From Ruminococcus sp. YRD2003 (lineage in GTDB: Bacteria > Bacillota > Clostridia > Oscillospirales > Ruminococcaceae), in the NCBI GenBank assembly GCA_900109435.1, contig FNZT01000010.1, forward strand, positions 135,188 through 193,626: a stretch of DNA of 58,439 nucleotides, written 5' to 3'. The first letter of the stretch is position 1; every line of letters begins with the position of its first letter. The notes under the pieces were generated by a model that was given only the letters and a program-made list of their open reading frames with translations, had not been told where the DNA came from and did no database searches. Both the position numbers and the translations under genes were made by a program. This document shows positions 26,653 through 34,765 of the stretch, in pieces.

Positions 26653-27516
26653 TCACGGTCTGCCGACCTCATCGGTGAAGAGGCGTTTTATGTCCTCGGG
26701 GAGCTCTGCCTCCGCAGTGACCTTCTCGCCCGTGAGCGGCACGGTAAACGTCAGTTTTCCGCAGTGCAAAGCCTGTCTGCTTATATCCGCGACCGAGCCT
26801 CCGTACATATCGTCCCCTGCCAGTGGATGATCTATGTACGCGAAATGCACGCGTATCTGGTGGGTGCGTCCTGTCTCCAGCCTTATCTCCAGCAGCGAAA
26901 AGTGCCTGTTTTCGGCTATTTTCCTGTAATGCGTGACCGACGGTCTGCCGTCCTCGCGCACGCACCGCAGTATCACGCTCTCCTGCTCGCGGGCAATGGG
27001 GGCGTCGATGGCGCCCGCGTCGTCGGTGATGCCCTCGACCGCCGCAAAATAGACCTTTTCGCAGCTCCCCTGAAGCAGATTCGCCGCATGAGCGTCCTTT
27101 GCGACCAGACACAGCCCCGATGTGTCCTTGTCAAGCCGATTTACAGGGCGAAACGACCTCTCGGGATACAGGTGTGCAAAGTAATTCGCGAGAGTGTCTC
27201 CGCGGTGCCCGTGCGACTCGTGAACAGGCATTCCTGCGGGCTTGTCGAACACCACAAGGCTCGGATTTTCGTACACTATCGGCACACAGAGCTGCGGATT
27301 CGGCTCTGCTGCGGCGTTTTCGCCCATATCAAGGACGAGGACGTCCCCTGCCCTGACCGTGTCTATGCTCCGTATCGGGCTCCCGTTGCAGGTGATGCCG
27401 CCTTCGCGATGCTTCAACTTCGCCAGAAGCCGCGCTGATACGCCGTTTCTCCCGCGCAGAAAGGTCTTGACCGTCACGGGCTCCTCCGTGTCTACTATAA
27501 ATCTCAGCTCCGCCAC
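26653..27516 (-). CDS. RluA-family 23S rRNA/tRNA pseudouridine synthase
   Basis: 287 residues. N-terminal S4-like RNA-binding segment (about 14-62; SARLLAKLKHREGGITCNG) and a catalytic domain with the RluA motif NRLDKDTSG, where Asp129 is the nucleophile. Converts uridine to pseudouridine in structured RNA; the exact target (RluD, RluC or other) cannot be decided here. The C-terminal block TGRTHQIRVHFAYIDHPLAG is conserved. It ends close to the parS-like palindrome, and starts 4 bp after the stop of the upstream membrane-protein gene. Confidence 0.92.
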   Translation of the reverse strand: MAELRFIVDTEEPVTVKTFLRGRNGVSARLLAKLKHREGGITCNGSPIRSIDTVRAGDVLVLDMGENAAAEPNPQLCVPIVYENPSLVVFDKPAGMPVHESHGHRGDTLANYFAHLYPERSFRPVNRLDKDTSGLCLVAKDAHAANLLQGSCEKVYFAAVEGITDDAGAIDAPIAREQESVILRCVREDGRPSVTHYRKIAENRHFSLLEIRLETGRTHQIRVHFAYIDHPLAGDDMYGGSVADISRQALHCGKLTFTVPLTGEKVTAEAELPEDIKRLFTDEVGRP

Positions 27517-27520
27517 TGTT

Positions 27521-28318
27521 TCACCCCGCCCGTCGGACGCGACGCACCGCTGAATGCGCGTATTCGTCCTCTTTTATGAAAATGGAAATGCCCGTCGCGA
27601 ACGCTGCCGCAGCTTCGGGCAGAAATATCGGTATGCCGACTGCCGTAGCCAGCGGCAGAAAATACACCGCCGCCAGTCCCAGCGGAAGCCGCTTCCTGCC
27701 GCGCATAAAGCTCAGCGACATCAGCACGCAGGAGATGCCGCCGTGCTCGGGATATTCCGCGAGCAGAAAGGGCACTGCCGTCACGCAAAGCCGCGCTGCG
27801 AGCCATAAAAATGCCGATAATACGGCAAGAGCCGCCGCATTCCATGCAGCAAAAAGCTCGCTGCCCACGCCTCCGTCGGCAATGAGAGTGTACGTGTATG
27901 CTCCGAGCAGAGCCGTCGGCACCAGTGCCGCAAAGCACAGCAGCCTGCCTGCCGCATATGCCGTGATACTGCGGCGCACGAAGCTCCCGCGGAGAAGCAG
28001 CTCCGACACGGGAACGTCCTCCGCTCCGTCTGTGACCGCGCTCCTAAGCTTCGCTGCTGCCGCGCATTTCAGCGGTGCGGTGACTCCCCAGCGCAGGAGG
28101 GTCAGCATTGCCGCGAGGACGAGCTGTCCCGCAAAACTCCCGCTGAAAAGCTCGGCAGGGCGCATCGCTCCGAAGTAAAGGAGCATACTGAAAAATGCCG
28201 CCTCGCCGAGCCGAAAAAGCAGTCCCGCCGCTATAGGCGGCAGACAGACAAGCAGCAGCTCCGCCCGCCTGCCGCGGATACGCCGCCGTGTATAGCCGAT
28301 AAGCTGCCATATACTCAA
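27521..28318 (-). CDS. Multi-pass membrane protein of unknown function
   Basis: About 265 residues, Ala/Leu-rich, with five or more hydrophobic segments separated by Arg-rich loops (for example FMRGRKRLPLG). I do not recognise the family. The start is uncertain: TTG at 28318 has GGGAG about 8 nt upstream and is preferred; the frame is open to 28345. It precedes the pseudouridine synthase gene by 4 bp and is probably co-transcribed with it. The upstream region is a composite repeat. Confidence 0.6.
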   Translation of the reverse strand: MSIWQLIGYTRRRIRGRRAELLLVCLPPIAAGLLFRLGEAAFFSMLLYFGAMRPAELFSGSFAGQLVLAAMLTLLRWGVTAPLKCAAAAKLRSAVTDGAEDVPVSELLLRGSFVRRSITAYAAGRLLCFAALVPTALLGAYTYTLIADGGVGSELFAAWNAAALAVLSAFLWLAARLCVTAVPFLLAEYPEHGGISCVLMSLSFMRGRKRLPLGLAAVYFLPLATAVGIPIFLPEAAAAFATGISIFIKEDEYAHSAVRRVRRAG

Positions 28319-28360
28319 ATAACCACTCCCACACACAATTCGCAAAAGAGCTAAGATTAA

Positions 28361-28643
28361 AGCCGTTAGCCGTTAGTGTGCTCCCCTTAACGGAAAAAGT
28401 GGGCTACCGAGCCGTAAATTTACGGTACATATTCGGTATCCTGCGAAACCGCCAAAGGGGGCTCCCCTTAGCCGTCAGCTTATGGTATCGGCTTCGCCGA
28501 TAATAATTGAAATGTAGGGGCAGCGTTCCGCCGACTGCATAAAACAACGTTATTGTCACACGAACGCCCAAAGGGCGCCCCTACAATTTTAAAATCATCG
28601 CCGTAGGCGATACCGCAAGCTAAAGGCTAACGGCTAAAGGCTT
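28361..28643. repeat. Composite repeat: heptamer-arm element with other repeats nested in it
   Basis: The gap 28319-28700 holds no gene. Left heptamer arm (GCCGTTA units, 28361-28376), then a block of about 91 bp shared with the element at 30875 (28379-28470), then GCCGTCAGC and a GGTATCGgcttCGCCGATA hairpin, then a 71-bp GTAGGGG...CCCCTAC element (28514-28584), then ATCGCCgtagGCGAT and the right arm (GCTAAAG/GCTAACG units, 28619-28643). Confidence 0.7.
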
Positions 28644-28700
28644 ATAATTCCGAATTTCGCATTCCGAATTACACTGGTATTATGTGAGCTTTATGGGATT

Positions 28701-29345
28701 TTATTCAAAATCGGGACCGTCGTCCTCTATGCGCTCGTAGGGGCAGTAGCCCAGTATCTCGAAACACTGGGAATTAAGCCACATCTGCGCCGTCGTCAGT
28801 ATGTCGAATCCGCCGCCCGCCTCCGTCGTTATCTGCGAGGGCGAATACTTCGGTATGCCGAAGCCCGCAAGCATATTCGATATTATCCCTGCGTGCGTGA
28901 TGAGAGCACAGTGCGTCAGCCCGCTCTGCATCATATCCGTGATGATGGCGTGAAGTCCCGTGTACGTGCGTGCCGTCATCTCCTCAAGGCTCTCGCCCTT
29001 CGGCGGACGCGCGTCCTTGCCCCCGCGGAGCCACGCCTTGTAGTCGGCACGGTTTATCAGCTCATCCACGCTCTTGCCGTCAAATTCGCCGAGGTCGAGC
29101 TCGCGGAAGTCGTCCACGGGGACTATCTCTGTCTCGGGAAAGAGAATGTCCGCGGTCTCCCTGCACCTCAGAAGAGGCGATGTGTAGACCCTGTGTACGG
29201 ACGGGTAGTCGAATTCGTCCATTTTCGCCGCAAGGTCGGCTGCTCCCTTGGCAGAGAGCGGCATATCCGTCTTTCCGATGTATATTCCCTTTTCGTTCGC
29301 CTCGGTCAGTCCGTGGCGGATAACGCTTATCCTGTATCCTTTCAT
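28701..29345 (-). CDS. Histidine phosphatase (phosphoglycerate-mutase superfamily)
   Basis: 214 residues. The RHG motif is at residues 10-12 (SVIRHGLTEANEKG), with catalytic His11; the second conserved His is in LITHAGI. The family includes small-molecule phosphatases and mutases; CobC-like or unspecific phosphatase roles are possible, and the substrate cannot be told from sequence. Start at 29345 follows AAGGAG by 7 nt; the longer frame to 29378 lacks a ribosome-binding site. It is divergent from the XRE regulator gene. Confidence 0.85.
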   Translation of the reverse strand: MKGYRISVIRHGLTEANEKGIYIGKTDMPLSAKGAADLAAKMDEFDYPSVHRVYTSPLLRCRETADILFPETEIVPVDDFRELDLGEFDGKSVDELINRADYKAWLRGGKDARPPKGESLEEMTARTYTGLHAIITDMMQSGLTHCALITHAGIISNMLAGFGIPKYSPSQITTEAGGGFDILTTAQMWLNSQCFEILGYCPYERIEDDGPDFE

Positions 29346-29460
29346 ATTATGCTCCTTCTCATTATGCAAAACCGCCAAAATGCAGCCCGTTTTTTATGAC
29401 TGTTGGTAATTCTTACAAATTAGCACTTGAAATCTGCCCGTATTTCCATATTTCAGCATA

Positions 29461-29489
29461 TTTACAATTTATACAGATTGTTATATAAT
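29461..29489 (+). promoter_or_regulatory. Promoter of the XRE regulator gene
   Basis: TTTACA (29461-29466), 17-bp spacer, TATAAT (29484-29489), about 87 bp upstream of the start codon. Confidence 0.75.
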
Positions 29490-29575
29490 AATATTACGGC
29501 AAAAATATACTTTCAGTATGCATCCATCCGCATAATGCTATTTGTATCAAATTTTCTTTTTAGGAGGGAATCCCC

Positions 29576-30307
29576 ATGAATTCAGATTTCGCACGTATCA
29601 TCACATTGCAGAGAAAAGAACGCCACATCAGTCAGAAACAGGCTGCCGCAGACCTCGGCATTTCTCAGGCTCTGCTCTCTCACTACGAAAAAGGCATCAG
29701 AGAGTGCGGTCTGAATTTCCTCGTCAAGATCGCTGATTACTATAATGTATCCTGCGACTACCTGCTCGGTCGTACTCCCGAGCCCGAGGGAAAGGTCATC
29801 ACTATCGAGGATATCCCCGACGACGACGGAAACAATACCCTCAAGATGCCTTCGCCCGAGATAATCAACTTCAACAGACGTATCATCAACAACTCGATAA
29901 GTCTGCTCTTCTCACTCGCGCAGAAGGCTAACAGCATTACCCTCATCAAAGAGGTATCGTCTTACCTCATGCTGTCCGTTTACAAGCTCTTCCGTATCGT
30001 TTATAACGCTAATCCCCACAACGACCAGAAGCTCTTCCGCATCCCCAAGGTCATCGCAAACGACAGCTCGAACGCTATCATCTCTATGAGCGAAGCCGAT
30101 ATCAAAGCCGCTTCAAGCGGTATCGCCCTCGACGGCAATGACTGTATCGACAACTTCGATACTCTCTACATCACTACTTCTACTCTGCAAAAGGATTATG
30201 CGCAATATTCGTCGTCGCTGCTCAACCTCATCAAGCGCAGCGAGGAAAGTATCGCCCGCACCCGCTCGAAATACCACAGCAACGGCGAAAATAACCGCGG
30301 CTACTGA
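29576..30307 (+). CDS. XRE-family helix-turn-helix regulator
   Basis: 243 residues. N-terminal Cro/CI-type HTH (about 5-66): LQRKERHISQKQAAADLGIS...LSHYEKGIRE, ending CDYLLGRT. The C-terminal two-thirds is a helical region without a recognised domain, perhaps for dimerisation or ligand sensing. No membrane segment. AGGAGGG precedes the ATG at 29576. It is a single gene between its own promoter and terminator, divergent from the histidine phosphatase gene. Target genes are unknown. Confidence 0.88.
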   Translation: MNSDFARIITLQRKERHISQKQAAADLGISQALLSHYEKGIRECGLNFLVKIADYYNVSCDYLLGRTPEPEGKVITIEDIPDDDGNNTLKMPSPEIINFNRRIINNSISLLFSLAQKANSITLIKEVSSYLMLSVYKLFRIVYNANPHNDQKLFRIPKVIANDSSNAIISMSEADIKAASSGIALDGNDCIDNFDTLYITTSTLQKDYAQYSSSLLNLIKRSEESIARTRSKYHSNGENNRGY

Positions 30308-30318
30308 TACGCTCTACC

Positions 30319-30346
30319 GTCCCTGCTTCGGCAGGGACTTTCTTAT
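30319..30346 (+). terminator. Terminator of the XRE regulator gene
   Basis: GTCCCTGC ttcg GCAGGGAC (30319-30338) followed by TTTCTTATTT. The tetraloop UUCG makes it very stable. Confidence 0.85.
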
Positions 30347-30783
30347 TTCTTCTCCTTTGAGTAGTTTACCGCTATCCTTACCATGTTTTCGTTTATCTCG
30401 CCCGAGCCGAAACGTCCCGTCGACTTGTCTACAGAGAGAATAAGCTGTAGACCTGCCATTTGCGGCGTTTCGTCCGCGAGCTCCAGAAGCTGCGAGAGAC
30501 TGCACATCGTATAGCCTGTGCCCATATCCGCTGCCGTCTCGGTATTCGGGAAGATGATGAAATAGTTCCTGCCTCCGTTCGGCGCGATGATGAGCTGCAT
30601 TCCATAGCTGCCGTCCGCATTCTCTACTGCGTCGCCTGTTACGGCGGCAAGCACCTCCTCGCCGTCCTTTGCCATTGCGCCAAGCTTCATCCCGACCGCA
30701 TAGTCGAAAGACTGTCCGTCATAATCTTTCTCGATGCGCGACATCTTGCGGTACAGCGCTACAAGCTTTTCTATATTTGTCAT
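30343..30783 (-). CDS. Small protein, possibly SseB-like
   Basis: 146 residues, no signal peptide or membrane segment. The stretch YFIIFPNTETAADMGTGYTM followed by SLSQLLELADE loosely recalls the SseB N-terminal fold, but this is a guess. I chose the ATG at 30783 because AGGTGAT lies just upstream and a perfect promoter lies before it; the longer frame to 30888 would run through that promoter. Single gene, convergent with the XRE regulator. Confidence 0.7.
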   Translation of the reverse strand: MTNIEKLVALYRKMSRIEKDYDGQSFDYAVGMKLGAMAKDGEEVLAAVTGDAVENADGSYGMQLIIAPNGGRNYFIIFPNTETAADMGTGYTMCSLSQLLELADETPQMAGLQLILSVDKSTGRFGSGEINENMVRIAVNYSKEKK

Positions 30784-30813
30784 ATTATCACCTGCAATTC
30801 TCAGATTTGTTTT

Positions 30814-30842
30814 ATTATAGCATATCAGAGAGGTTATGTCAA
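30814..30842 (-). promoter_or_regulatory. Consensus extended -10 promoter
   Basis: On the - strand: TTGACA (30842-30837), 17-bp spacer ending TGC, TATAAT (30819-30814). It drives the small gene ending at 30343. Confidence 0.85.
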
Positions 30843-30874
30843 TTTTGTCACACGGCAAAACTCCCCATGCAAAG

Positions 30875-30997
30875 AAAGGGCACACCAAGGGGAGCCCCCT
30901 TTGGCGGATTCGCAGGTTACCAAATATGAGCCGTTACTTTACGGCTCGGTAGCCCACTTTTTTCCGCTAAGGAGAGCAGCCTAAAGGTGTGCCCTTT
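30875..30997. mobile_element. 123-bp MITE-like element with 12-bp terminal inverted repeats
   Basis: AAAGGGCACACC (30875-30886) and GGTGTGCCCTTT (30986-30997) are perfect inverted repeats. Inside are GAGCCG/CGGCTC and other short palindromes but no coding frame. The interior recurs in inverse orientation at 28379-28470. Confidence 0.7.
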
Positions 30998-31017
30998 TCT
31001 GAGCTCTTAGCTCTTGA

Positions 31018-31551
31018 TTATGCATTCATACCAAGCTCGATAGCCTTGTAGTTGTTCGGGATAAGTGCTGCCTTCTTAGGCGGTACTACCTTCTCGATAG
31101 CTTTCTTCATCGTGTCGAGCGAGCAGATGTTCGTCTCCTTGAGGAGCTTGCCGAGCAGTATGATGTTCGAACCGCCCTTGAGAGCGTTGTCGTCTGCCAT
31201 CTGCTGCGACGGGATGCCGTACAGCTCGATGTCTGTTCTGTCGGTGTTTGCCTCTATCATAGTGCTGTCGAAGAATACCTTTCCGCCAGGACGTACGTCC
31301 TTCACGAACTTGTCGAACGAGGGCTGGTTCATTACGATGAGGAGGTCGGGGGTGAGTACCAGAGGTGAGCCGATGGGCTCATCCGAGATGCATACCGAGC
31401 AGTTGCACGTGCCGCCTCTCATCTCGGGGCCGTACGAAGGGAGCCATGAGAGCTCCTTGTTGTCCATGAGTCCGCAGTATGCCAGTATCTTTCCTGCGAA
31501 GAGGATGCCCTGTCCGCCGAAGCCTGCGAGGAGAATTTCAGTTGTTGCCAT
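31018..31551 (-). CDS. 2-oxoacid:ferredoxin oxidoreductase, gamma subunit
   Basis: 177 residues. The opening motif LAGFGGQGILFAGKILAYCG is typical of the gamma subunit (KorC/VorC family), which completes the catalytic complex. The enzyme oxidatively decarboxylates 2-oxoacids with coenzyme A and reduces ferredoxin. Last gene of the four-gene operon; its ATG overlaps the stop of the TPP subunit gene by one base. Confidence 0.9.
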   Translation of the reverse strand: MATTEILLAGFGGQGILFAGKILAYCGLMDNKELSWLPSYGPEMRGGTCNCSVCISDEPIGSPLVLTPDLLIVMNQPSFDKFVKDVRPGGKVFFDSTMIEANTDRTDIELYGIPSQQMADDNALKGGSNIILLGKLLKETNICSLDTMKKAIEKVVPPKKAALIPNNYKAIELGMNA

Positions 31552-32321
31552 TATTCGTTGCCTCCTTCTGCGGGAAATACTCCCTCTTCAACGTCCTTGT
31601 ATACGCCGAGGGGATAATACGGGATCATCTCGTCCTGAAGGCGCTTGATAGCCTCAAGAGGTGTGAGACCCCAGTTTGTCGGGCAGGTAGACAGAACCTC
31701 TACGATAGAGAAGCCCTTGCCTGCCTTCTGATTCTCGAATGCCTTGCGGATAGCCTTCTTTGCTGCCTTGACGTGGGGTACGCTGTCAACAGCTACACGC
31801 TCTGCATAAGCTGTACCTGTGAGCTGTGAGAGCATCTCGCATACCTTTACGGGGTAGCCTGCGAGCTGAGGGCTGCGTCCGAAGGGGGTCGTCTGTGTTA
31901 CCTGACCAGGGAGTGTGGTAGGTGCCATCTGGCCGCCTGTCATGCCGTAGATAGTGTTGTTGATGAAGATAACGACGATGTTCTCGCCTCTTGTTGCGGA
32001 GTGTACTGTCTCGGCAGTACCGATAGCGGCGAGGTCTCCGTCACCCTGATATGTAAATACGAACTTGTCGGGATTTGTGCGCTTTACGCCTGTAGCTACA
32101 GCCGGAGCACGTCCGTGAGCTGCCTCTATCATATCGCAGCCGAAGTAATCATATGCCATTACCGAGCAGCCAACAGGACATACGCCGATAGTGTCGCCCT
32201 CGATGCCCATTTCGTCGATGACCTCGGCGAGTATGCGGTGTACGATTCCGTGTGTACAGCCCGGGCAGTAATGTGTAGGCACATCAATGAGTGCATGGGG
32301 TCTTTCAAATACTACTGACAT
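31551..32321 (-). CDS. 2-oxoacid:ferredoxin oxidoreductase, TPP-binding beta subunit
   Basis: 256 residues. Binds thiamine pyrophosphate: motif GDGDLAAIGTAETVHSATRG followed by NNTIYGMTGGQ. Cys residues in HYCPGCTHGI are conserved in the family. Substrate could be branched-chain 2-oxoacids (VOR) or 2-oxoglutarate (KOR); the sequence alone does not settle it. The ATG overlaps the stop of the alpha-subunit gene (TGATG). Confidence 0.9.
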   Translation of the reverse strand: MSVVFERPHALIDVPTHYCPGCTHGIVHRILAEVIDEMGIEGDTIGVCPVGCSVMAYDYFGCDMIEAAHGRAPAVATGVKRTNPDKFVFTYQGDGDLAAIGTAETVHSATRGENIVVIFINNTIYGMTGGQMAPTTLPGQVTQTTPFGRSPQLAGYPVKVCEMLSQLTGTAYAERVAVDSVPHVKAAKKAIRKAFENQKAGKGFSIVEVLSTCPTNWGLTPLEAIKRLQDEMIPYYPLGVYKDVEEGVFPAEGGNE

Positions 32322-33379
32322 CAGAGTGTACCTCCTATTCTCTTTATTTCAGCAAGTACCTCGGCAGGTGTCGGGATTACGCCGCCTGTTCTTCCGAAGA
32401 ACTCAACGGGCTTTGAGCAGTTGATAGCGAGCTTGATATCGTCTACCATCTGACCCATGGACATCTCGACGCTGAGGAGTGCCTTCGCGCTCTTTGCAGC
32501 TTCGTTTATCTCCTTTACGGGGAAGGGCCACAAGGTCTTGGGACGGAACAGTCCTGCCTTGATGCCCTGCTCTCTTGCTGTGTTTACGGCGGACTTTACG
32601 ACTCTTGCGGTCGCACCGAATGCACAGAGGAGGATATCGCAGTCCTCGGTGAGGTAGAGCTCTGCCTCTGTCTCGGTCTCCTTGATGATATCATATCTCT
32701 TGTAGCGCTCGATGATGGAATTCTCGAGCTCGTCGGGCTTGAGGTAGAGAGAGTTGATGATGTGGTGGTCTCTTGCGTTCTTGTGACCATTAGCAGCCCA
32801 GCCGCTCTTGTCGTATGCGTCGGGATTTATCTCGGGGAAGGAAACAGGCTCCATCATCTGTCCGAGAAGTCCGTCAGCCAGTATCATTGCGGGCATACGG
32901 TACTTGTCGGCACGGTCGAATGCCTTTACTACGTAGTCTACCATTTCCTGAACGGATGCGGGTGCATAAACGAGAAGCTGGAAGTCGCCGTGGCCGAGAG
33001 CCTTCGTTGCCTGCCAGTAGTCAGCCTGTGAGGGCTGGATACCGCCGAGACCCGGGCCGCCTCTCTCTACGTTGATGATTACAGCGGGGAGGTCGGAACC
33101 TGCAATGTATGATACGCCCTCGCTCTTGAGCGAGATTCCCGGCGATGACGATGATGTCATTGCTCTGACGCCTGTCGAAGCAGCGCCGAGGACCATATTT
33201 ATAGCGGCAATTTCAGACTCTGCCTGAAGGAATACGCCGCCTGCCTTATGCATACGCTTTGCCATATATGCGGCAAGCTCTGTCTGGGGAGTGATGGGGT
33301 AGCCGAAAAAGCACTTACAGCCTGCTCTGATAGCAGCCTCGGCAAGAGCCTCGTTACCCTTCATAAGATTTCTTTCCAA
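32321..33379 (-). CDS. vorB: 2-oxoacid:ferredoxin oxidoreductase, alpha subunit (VorB-like)
   Basis: 352 residues. Pyrimidine-binding and transketolase C-terminal domains typical of the alpha subunit; GNEALAEAAIRAGCKCFFGY and PSQADYWQATKALGHGDFQL are family-like, and it fits the VorB (3-methyl-2-oxobutanoate) group best. Supplies branched-chain acyl-CoA or removes 2-oxoacids in anaerobes, with electrons going to ferredoxin. It lies 30 bp after the ferredoxin-like subunit gene. Confidence 0.88.
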   Translation of the reverse strand: MERNLMKGNEALAEAAIRAGCKCFFGYPITPQTELAAYMAKRMHKAGGVFLQAESEIAAINMVLGAASTGVRAMTSSSSPGISLKSEGVSYIAGSDLPAVIINVERGGPGLGGIQPSQADYWQATKALGHGDFQLLVYAPASVQEMVDYVVKAFDRADKYRMPAMILADGLLGQMMEPVSFPEINPDAYDKSGWAANGHKNARDHHIINSLYLKPDELENSIIERYKRYDIIKETETEAELYLTEDCDILLCAFGATARVVKSAVNTAREQGIKAGLFRPKTLWPFPVKEINEAAKSAKALLSVEMSMGQMVDDIKLAINCSKPVEFFGRTGGVIPTPAEVLAEIKRIGGTL

Positions 33380-33409
33380 AGCTAAACAGCTCCTTTCAAT
33401 AATGAATGT

Positions 33410-33616
33410 TTACTTTTCGATAACGATAGCGCAGTCGGGGCACATAGTTGCGCACATCGCGCAGCTTATGCAAGCTGATTCGTCTGTACACTCAGCGTAG
33501 AAATATCCCTTCTTGTTTCGCTTTTCCTTCTGGAGAGCAACTATCTTCTTGGGACAGGCAGCAGTACATAGTCCGCAGCCCTTGCAGCGCTCGGTAATAA
33601 CAGTCATCTTTGCCAT
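33410..33616 (-). CDS. Ferredoxin-type 4Fe-4S subunit of the 2-oxoacid oxidoreductase
   Basis: 68 residues with two 4Fe-4S motifs: CKGCGLCTAACP and CISCAMCATMCP. It passes electrons from the TPP subunit to ferredoxin (VorD/KorD role). First gene of the operon. I chose the ATG at 33616 with GGGAG 8 nt upstream; the GTG three codons earlier overlaps that site. Confidence 0.92.
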   Translation of the reverse strand: MAKMTVITERCKGCGLCTAACPKKIVALQKEKRNKKGYFYAECTDESACISCAMCATMCPDCAIVIEK

Positions 33617-33694
33617 TCTTTTCACTCCCTTCGCATAGCTGTATATTGTAAAGCGGAATTTCCGCGTTTTTACCTTATATTATATCAATATCGT

Positions 33695-33818
33695 GTAGGG
33701 GCGCATTACAGCAAAGCTGCATATAGCATCACAATCCAAATCGAAGATTTGGTGTGCTGCTTATCCGTGCGCCCGATAATTGCCGACAAATTTACGGGCG
33801 AGCGGAACTCGCCCCTAC
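33695..33818. mobile_element. GTAGGGG element carrying a 57-bp insertion
   Basis: GTAGGGGC at 33695 and GCCCCTAC ending at 33818 bound a 124-bp unit. After removing the 57-bp segment that begins ACAGCAAAGCTGC and ends TGCTTAT, 67 bp remain, the usual size of the family. The insert holds CCAAATC/GATTTGG. Confidence 0.75.
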
Positions 33819-33900
33819 AATTGAGTTCATTGGCGGGACGTCGAGGACGCCGTCCCCTACAATTGAGTTCATTGGCGGGACGTCGAGGACGCCGTCCCCT
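33814..33900. repeat. Two tandem copies of a 42-bp unit
   Basis: The unit CCTACAATTGAGTTCATTGG...CGTCC occurs twice with a period of exactly 42 bp (33816, 33858, with the next unit beginning at 33900). Each unit contains the GACG(TCGAG)GACGCCGTCC palindrome of the GTAGGGG family. Confidence 0.8.
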
Positions 33901-33903
33901 ACA

Positions 33904-34566
33904 TTATTTGTCCCACGGCAGTTTTACGTAGACCTTTATCGGCAGTATGCCGCTGCTCTCGGTGAGCTCGCACAGCTCCTCGGGGCAGGTCGTGAACGCG
34001 AGCGGCAGCCCCGTCTTCGCCGAGACCTTCGCTGCAAACTCCGCCGACTGCTCCACGATATCTATGGTCGTCTCGCAGCCGAGGTTGGTGTTGTTCACTA
34101 TCGCGGTGTGCTTCATGCGCGATGCCGCCTCTATCTCGTACATCAGCGCTGCTGCCTCGTTCGCGTTTGAGGTGAGCGTGCGGCGCTGGTTGATGACGTA
34201 GAGCATATCTATATCGTCGGGGAAACGTTCAAGCATCGCCTCGGCATAGCGCCCGAGGGCGGTGGCTCCCGCGTCGTCGCCGCCTACGTCGATGATGAGG
34301 CAGTCCTCGTTTATCGCGAGCTGCTCGACGTCAAACTGTATCGACGGAACATCGAGGTTGGTGTTCGCGAAGTCGGGGGCAATGAGCTTTATCCCCTTCT
34401 GCTCGAAAAGTTCCTTGAAGTCGGCTGTGCGGAAGTAGGGATTTACGAGGTCGAGGTCGACAACTGCGACCTTCTTGCCCTCCTCAGCGGCTCTTACGGC
34501 AAGATTTACCGAGAGATTGGTCTTTCCGCTTCCGTAGTGACCTGTGATAATGGTTATCTTTTTCAT
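33904..34566 (-). CDS. ParA/MinD-like P-loop ATPase
   Basis: 220 residues. Walker A in ITGHYGSGKTNLSVNLA and the switch motif VDLDLVNPYFRTAD mark the SIMIBI ATPase class. The start is ATG at 34566 with GAGGAC upstream. It lies before the ferredoxin oxidoreductase operon on the same strand, separated by 287 bp of repeats. No DNA-binding partner gene is present, so a partition role is not indicated; it may serve metal-cofactor or complex assembly. Function unknown. Confidence 0.8.
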   Translation of the reverse strand: MKKITIITGHYGSGKTNLSVNLAVRAAEEGKKVAVVDLDLVNPYFRTADFKELFEQKGIKLIAPDFANTNLDVPSIQFDVEQLAINEDCLIIDVGGDDAGATALGRYAEAMLERFPDDIDMLYVINQRRTLTSNANEAAALMYEIEAASRMKHTAIVNNTNLGCETTIDIVEQSAEFAAKVSAKTGLPLAFTTCPEELCELTESSGILPIKVYVKLPWDK

Positions 34567-34607
34567 ATTTGTCCTCATTTAGGCTTATAAAAAATCCTGT
34601 AACTTAT

Positions 34608-34636
34608 ATTATACCACTTTACACTGTCAAATGCAA
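34608..34636 (-). promoter_or_regulatory. Promoter of the ParA-like ATPase gene
   Basis: On the - strand: TTGCAT (34636-34631), 17-bp spacer ending TGG, TATAAT (34613-34608). A TTGACA also occurs, but at an 11-bp spacing. Same CTTGCAT type as the S10 and yajC promoters. Confidence 0.7.
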
Positions 34637-34706
34637 GTACTTTTTCTCGGGTCATACTGGGACTTCGTCCCAAGAGAGAGTTAAGACTATAGTAAACAGC
34701 AAAAAC

Positions 34707-34735
34707 TTGACAACACCCGCTGCTTATAATATAAT
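34707..34735 (+). promoter_or_regulatory. Promoter of the dockerin-nuclease-like gene
   Basis: TTGACA (34707-34712), 17-bp spacer, TATAAT (34730-34735), a perfect consensus 30 bp upstream of the start codon. Confidence 0.85.
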
Positions 34736-34765
34736 AAAACTATCAAAAACCAAGGAGGTCAAATC

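Noticed and set aside
33749..33931. Short frames through the 42-bp tandem repeats
   Set aside because: They are produced by the repeat itself and lack start signals.
33904..34566. Chromosome-partition ParA acting on the parS-like site
   Set aside because: The protein is MinD/ParA-like, but no ParB gene is adjacent and the site is 7 kb away, so a partition role is not supported here.
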